NCBI GenBank assembly: GCA_934488615.1
Contig: CAKSSJ010000003.1
Coordinates: 1-64,000 of the forward strand
DNA from: an uncultured Eubacteriales bacterium
GTDB lineage: Bacteria > Bacillota > Clostridia > Oscillospirales > Acutalibacteraceae
Length of the DNA: 64,000 nucleotides
Reading direction: 5' to 3'
The notes under the pieces: model-generated
The model's database searches: none
Seen by the model: only the letters and a program-made list of their open reading frames with translations
Told to the model about the DNA's origin: nothing
Shown: piece by piece, positions 62,491 through 64,000 of the stretch
Layout: each line of letters starts with the position of its first letter
Position numbering within the stretch: the first letter of the stretch is position 1
Program-made: the position numbers and the translations under genes

Positions 62491-63018
62491 TTATAATTTT
62501 TTACCCTTTTTCTTTAATTTTTCCCTCTTTTGGCCGTCGGGTAATTCCATACGGAAATGGGATCTTCTCCATGTTGTGGGAAGAAACCAGCAAAAACCCT
62601 TTTCCTTTTCGCTGTGCGCTATGTACCATATATCATATGCCGCGGTTATCAGGAAAAGGAGGATCATTAGCAGACAGAAAATATCAGTTTGTCTTTGATC
62701 CAAAGTATCAATAAAGCAGGAAAAAATAATGAGTGAAAAATATGTTACAACAGGAACTAAATAAGCGATATAGAACCTGACGATGTATTTGTAGTATCTT
62801 GAAATTTGCATATATTCGTTGTTAAAAACGAATCCGAAAAAAGCTCTGTATAAGAAGTTGTGCGTCTTTTTATATTTTTTCTTAAATGATTTAGGTTTAT
62901 CGGCAAAGAAGTAAAAACAAAGGATTTCTTTGCAATTAACTGTCAACAAAATAAAAACAACAAAAAAATAGGATAAAAATATCCAACGGTCATTAACCAA
63001 TTCTGAAAATATGTCCAT
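62491..63018 (-). CDS. Uncharacterised multi-pass membrane protein
   Basis: This is a 175-residue protein with about four hydrophobic segments (residues about 12-35, 80-103, 110-130 and possibly 55-65) and a very basic C-terminus (KREKLKKKGKKL). The codon choice is visibly more A/T-rich than its neighbours, suggesting recent acquisition. It lies between repeat copy E and plsC, inside an otherwise conserved operon order. Not recognised as a known family; could be a degraded or lineage-specific gene. Confidence 0.6.
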   Translation of the reverse strand: MDIFSELVNDRWIFLSYFFVVFILLTVNCKEILCFYFFADKPKSFKKKYKKTHNFLYRAFFGFVFNNEYMQISRYYKYIVRFYIAYLVPVVTYFSLIIFSCFIDTLDQRQTDIFCLLMILLFLITAAYDIWYIAHSEKEKGFCWFLPTTWRRSHFRMELPDGQKREKLKKKGKKL

Positions 63019-63056
63019 TGAGATCCATCCTTGTCTTAGCCGATTGTGTCCGATTG

Positions 63057-63475
63057 TTCTTGCCGCCCCTTTAGGGGAGGTGGCACGACGTAGGAGTGAC
63101 GGAGGGGTTAAAGTTTAATGAGACTTCCTGTCTTTTAGTAGGGGCGACCATTGGTCATCCGCTTTTGTTCTCTTCTGTCTTTAGCGGACGTGCAATGCAC
63201 GCCCCTACTAAATCAAATTCAATTTCATTAGACTTTTTAATGCTTTGCAACGCAAAGCAACCGCTTCTTTTCACTCTTCACTTTTATCTTTTCTCTCGGA
63301 GCAAACCCCTCAGTCGTCTGCGCCGACAGCGTCTCGCTGCGGCTCGGTCACGTCGCGGCTCTGACAGTCCACCGGACTGTCATTCACTACCGCGCCGACA
63401 CTTCGCTACCCTCAAGGGGAAGCCTTGGTCGGTTTCTGCTGACTTTTTTCTTGTCACTCCACATGGGCGCCAAGA
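63057..63475. repeat. Dispersed composite intergenic repeat, copy E
   Basis: This copy has the same module order as copy A: CCCCTTTAGGGGAGG, the 75-nt inverted-repeat element (63136-63210), a GCTTTGCAACGCAAAGC hairpin (about 63242), then the CTCGCTGCGGCTCGGTCACG module with TGACAGTCC-ACC-GGACTGTCA (63362-63382), ending with a CTCAAGGGGAAGCC unit. It contains no gene. Confidence 0.85.
63136..63210. repeat. 75-nt inverted-repeat element, copy 3
   Basis: Same length and termini as the copies at 4824 and 55193; internal arm reads GTCATCCGC with partner GCGGACGTG. Confidence 0.85.
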
Positions 63476-63483
63476 TATGATCA

Positions 63484-64000
63484 TCACTTCAAATGCTCTT
63501 TGATAATGCCAAGGAGATATTCCGTGCCTGTTTCGAGGTTATAGCCGCCGTTATCGACGAAAATCGCGTCGTCCGCCTGCTTGAGCGGTGCGACCTCTCT
63601 GTGGCTGTCCTGATAATCGCGCTTCTTGATATCTTCCAAAATATCATTATAATCAGCTTTTTCGCCTTTTTCAAGCATTTCCTTATAGCGTCTGTTCGCT
63701 CTCTCCTCAACCGATGTTGTGAGGAAAATTTTAACGTCCGCATTCGGCAAAACAACCGTTCCTATGTCTCTGCCGTCCATTATGCAGTCGTTCTCGGCGG
63801 CGATGCTCCTCTGCAAATCGAAGAGAAATTCTCTTACCTTCGGGATAGCCGAAACGTTCGAGGCACCCATTGAAGCCTCGGGTGTTCTGATTGCGTCCGA
63901 AACGTCCTCACCGTTGAGGAAAACGTGCTGAGAGCCGTCAACAAATTTAAGCTCCACCTTGACGTCGGGCAGGGTCGCGATAACCTTTTCGGCGTCCTTG
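63484..64000 (-). CDS. cmk: Cytidylate kinase, 5' part beyond the window edge
   Basis: The open frame continues to the window end, so the N-terminal P-loop is not visible. The present part has the Cmk features: TPEASMGASNVSAIPKVR, MDGRDIGTVVLPNADVKIFL, and the lid region ERANRRYKEML followed by DILEDIKKRDYQDSHREVAPL. It phosphorylates CMP and dCMP. The linkage to plsC and ispH-rpsA is normal for clostridia but here interrupted by a repeat and a membrane protein gene. Confidence 0.95.
   Translation of the reverse strand, partial: KDAEKVIATLPDVKVELKFVDGSQHVFLNGEDVSDAIRTPEASMGASNVSAIPKVREFLFDLQRSIAAENDCIMDGRDIGTVVLPNADVKIFLTTSVEERANRRYKEMLEKGEKADYNDILEDIKKRDYQDSHREVAPLKQADDAIFVDNGGYNLETGTEYLLGIIKEHLK

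Overview
The window looks like a chromosomal segment of an anaerobic, spore-forming, Gram-positive gut Clostridium of the Ruminococcaceae/Oscillospiraceae type. The evidence is an Rnf complex, an intact sporulation sigma-K gene, an IspH-ribosomal protein S1 fusion, dockerin-bearing surface proteins, BspA-type leucine-rich repeat proteins and teichoic-acid-type glycosyltransferases. This placement is inferred from gene content, not from a database comparison.

Layout. 1-4573: Rnf operon rnfC(partial)-D-G-E-A-B, ended by a strong terminator. 4671-5245: first of five copies of a dispersed, hairpin-rich intergenic repeat. 5430-10280 (minus): a large secreted FIVAR/dockerin protein interrupted by one in-frame TAG. 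10460-12404 (minus): UDP-sugar dehydrogenase with an N-terminal helix-turn-helix, coupled to a low-molecular-weight tyrosine phosphatase. 12633-19062 (minus): a four-gene operon of ECF sigma, membrane anti-sigma-like protein and two secreted LRR proteins. 19297-19980: sigK. 20043-22685: bifunctional teichoic-acid-type glycosyltransferase. 22885-24939: Old Yellow Enzyme-type flavin/Fe-S reductase. 25459-27174: membrane-anchored parvulin foldase.

27869-34388 is a compact block of phage head and packaging genes (small and large terminase, portal, protease, capsid, two connectors, and a tail-terminator-like protein fused to a fibre-like domain). No integrase, replication, tail tube, tape measure or lysis gene is visible. 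It is followed by two more glycosyltransferase-type genes (34456-36748, minus), tRNA-Thr, a lipoprotein, a two-component system, a PepSY protein and a 2645-residue Ig-like/FIVAR/dockerin surface protein (41280-49217).

49267-57631 is mostly housekeeping on the minus strand: an acyl carrier protein with a PlsC-like acyltransferase, an RluA-type pseudouridine synthase, an Spx/ArsC-like protein, glyA and a polysaccharide deacetylase, plus the plus-strand CCA-adding enzyme. After tRNA-Met and tRNA-Glu come an ADP-ribosylglycohydrolase family gene and, on the minus strand, ispH-rpsA, plsC, a membrane protein, another repeat copy and a partial cmk.

The points most worth following up are the tailless capsid/packaging cassette, the sigma/anti-sigma/LRR operon, a short amphipathic C-terminal tail shared by several otherwise unrelated exported proteins, the intergenic repeat family whose hairpin stems show compensatory base changes between copies, and the amber codon in the FIVAR/dockerin gene.
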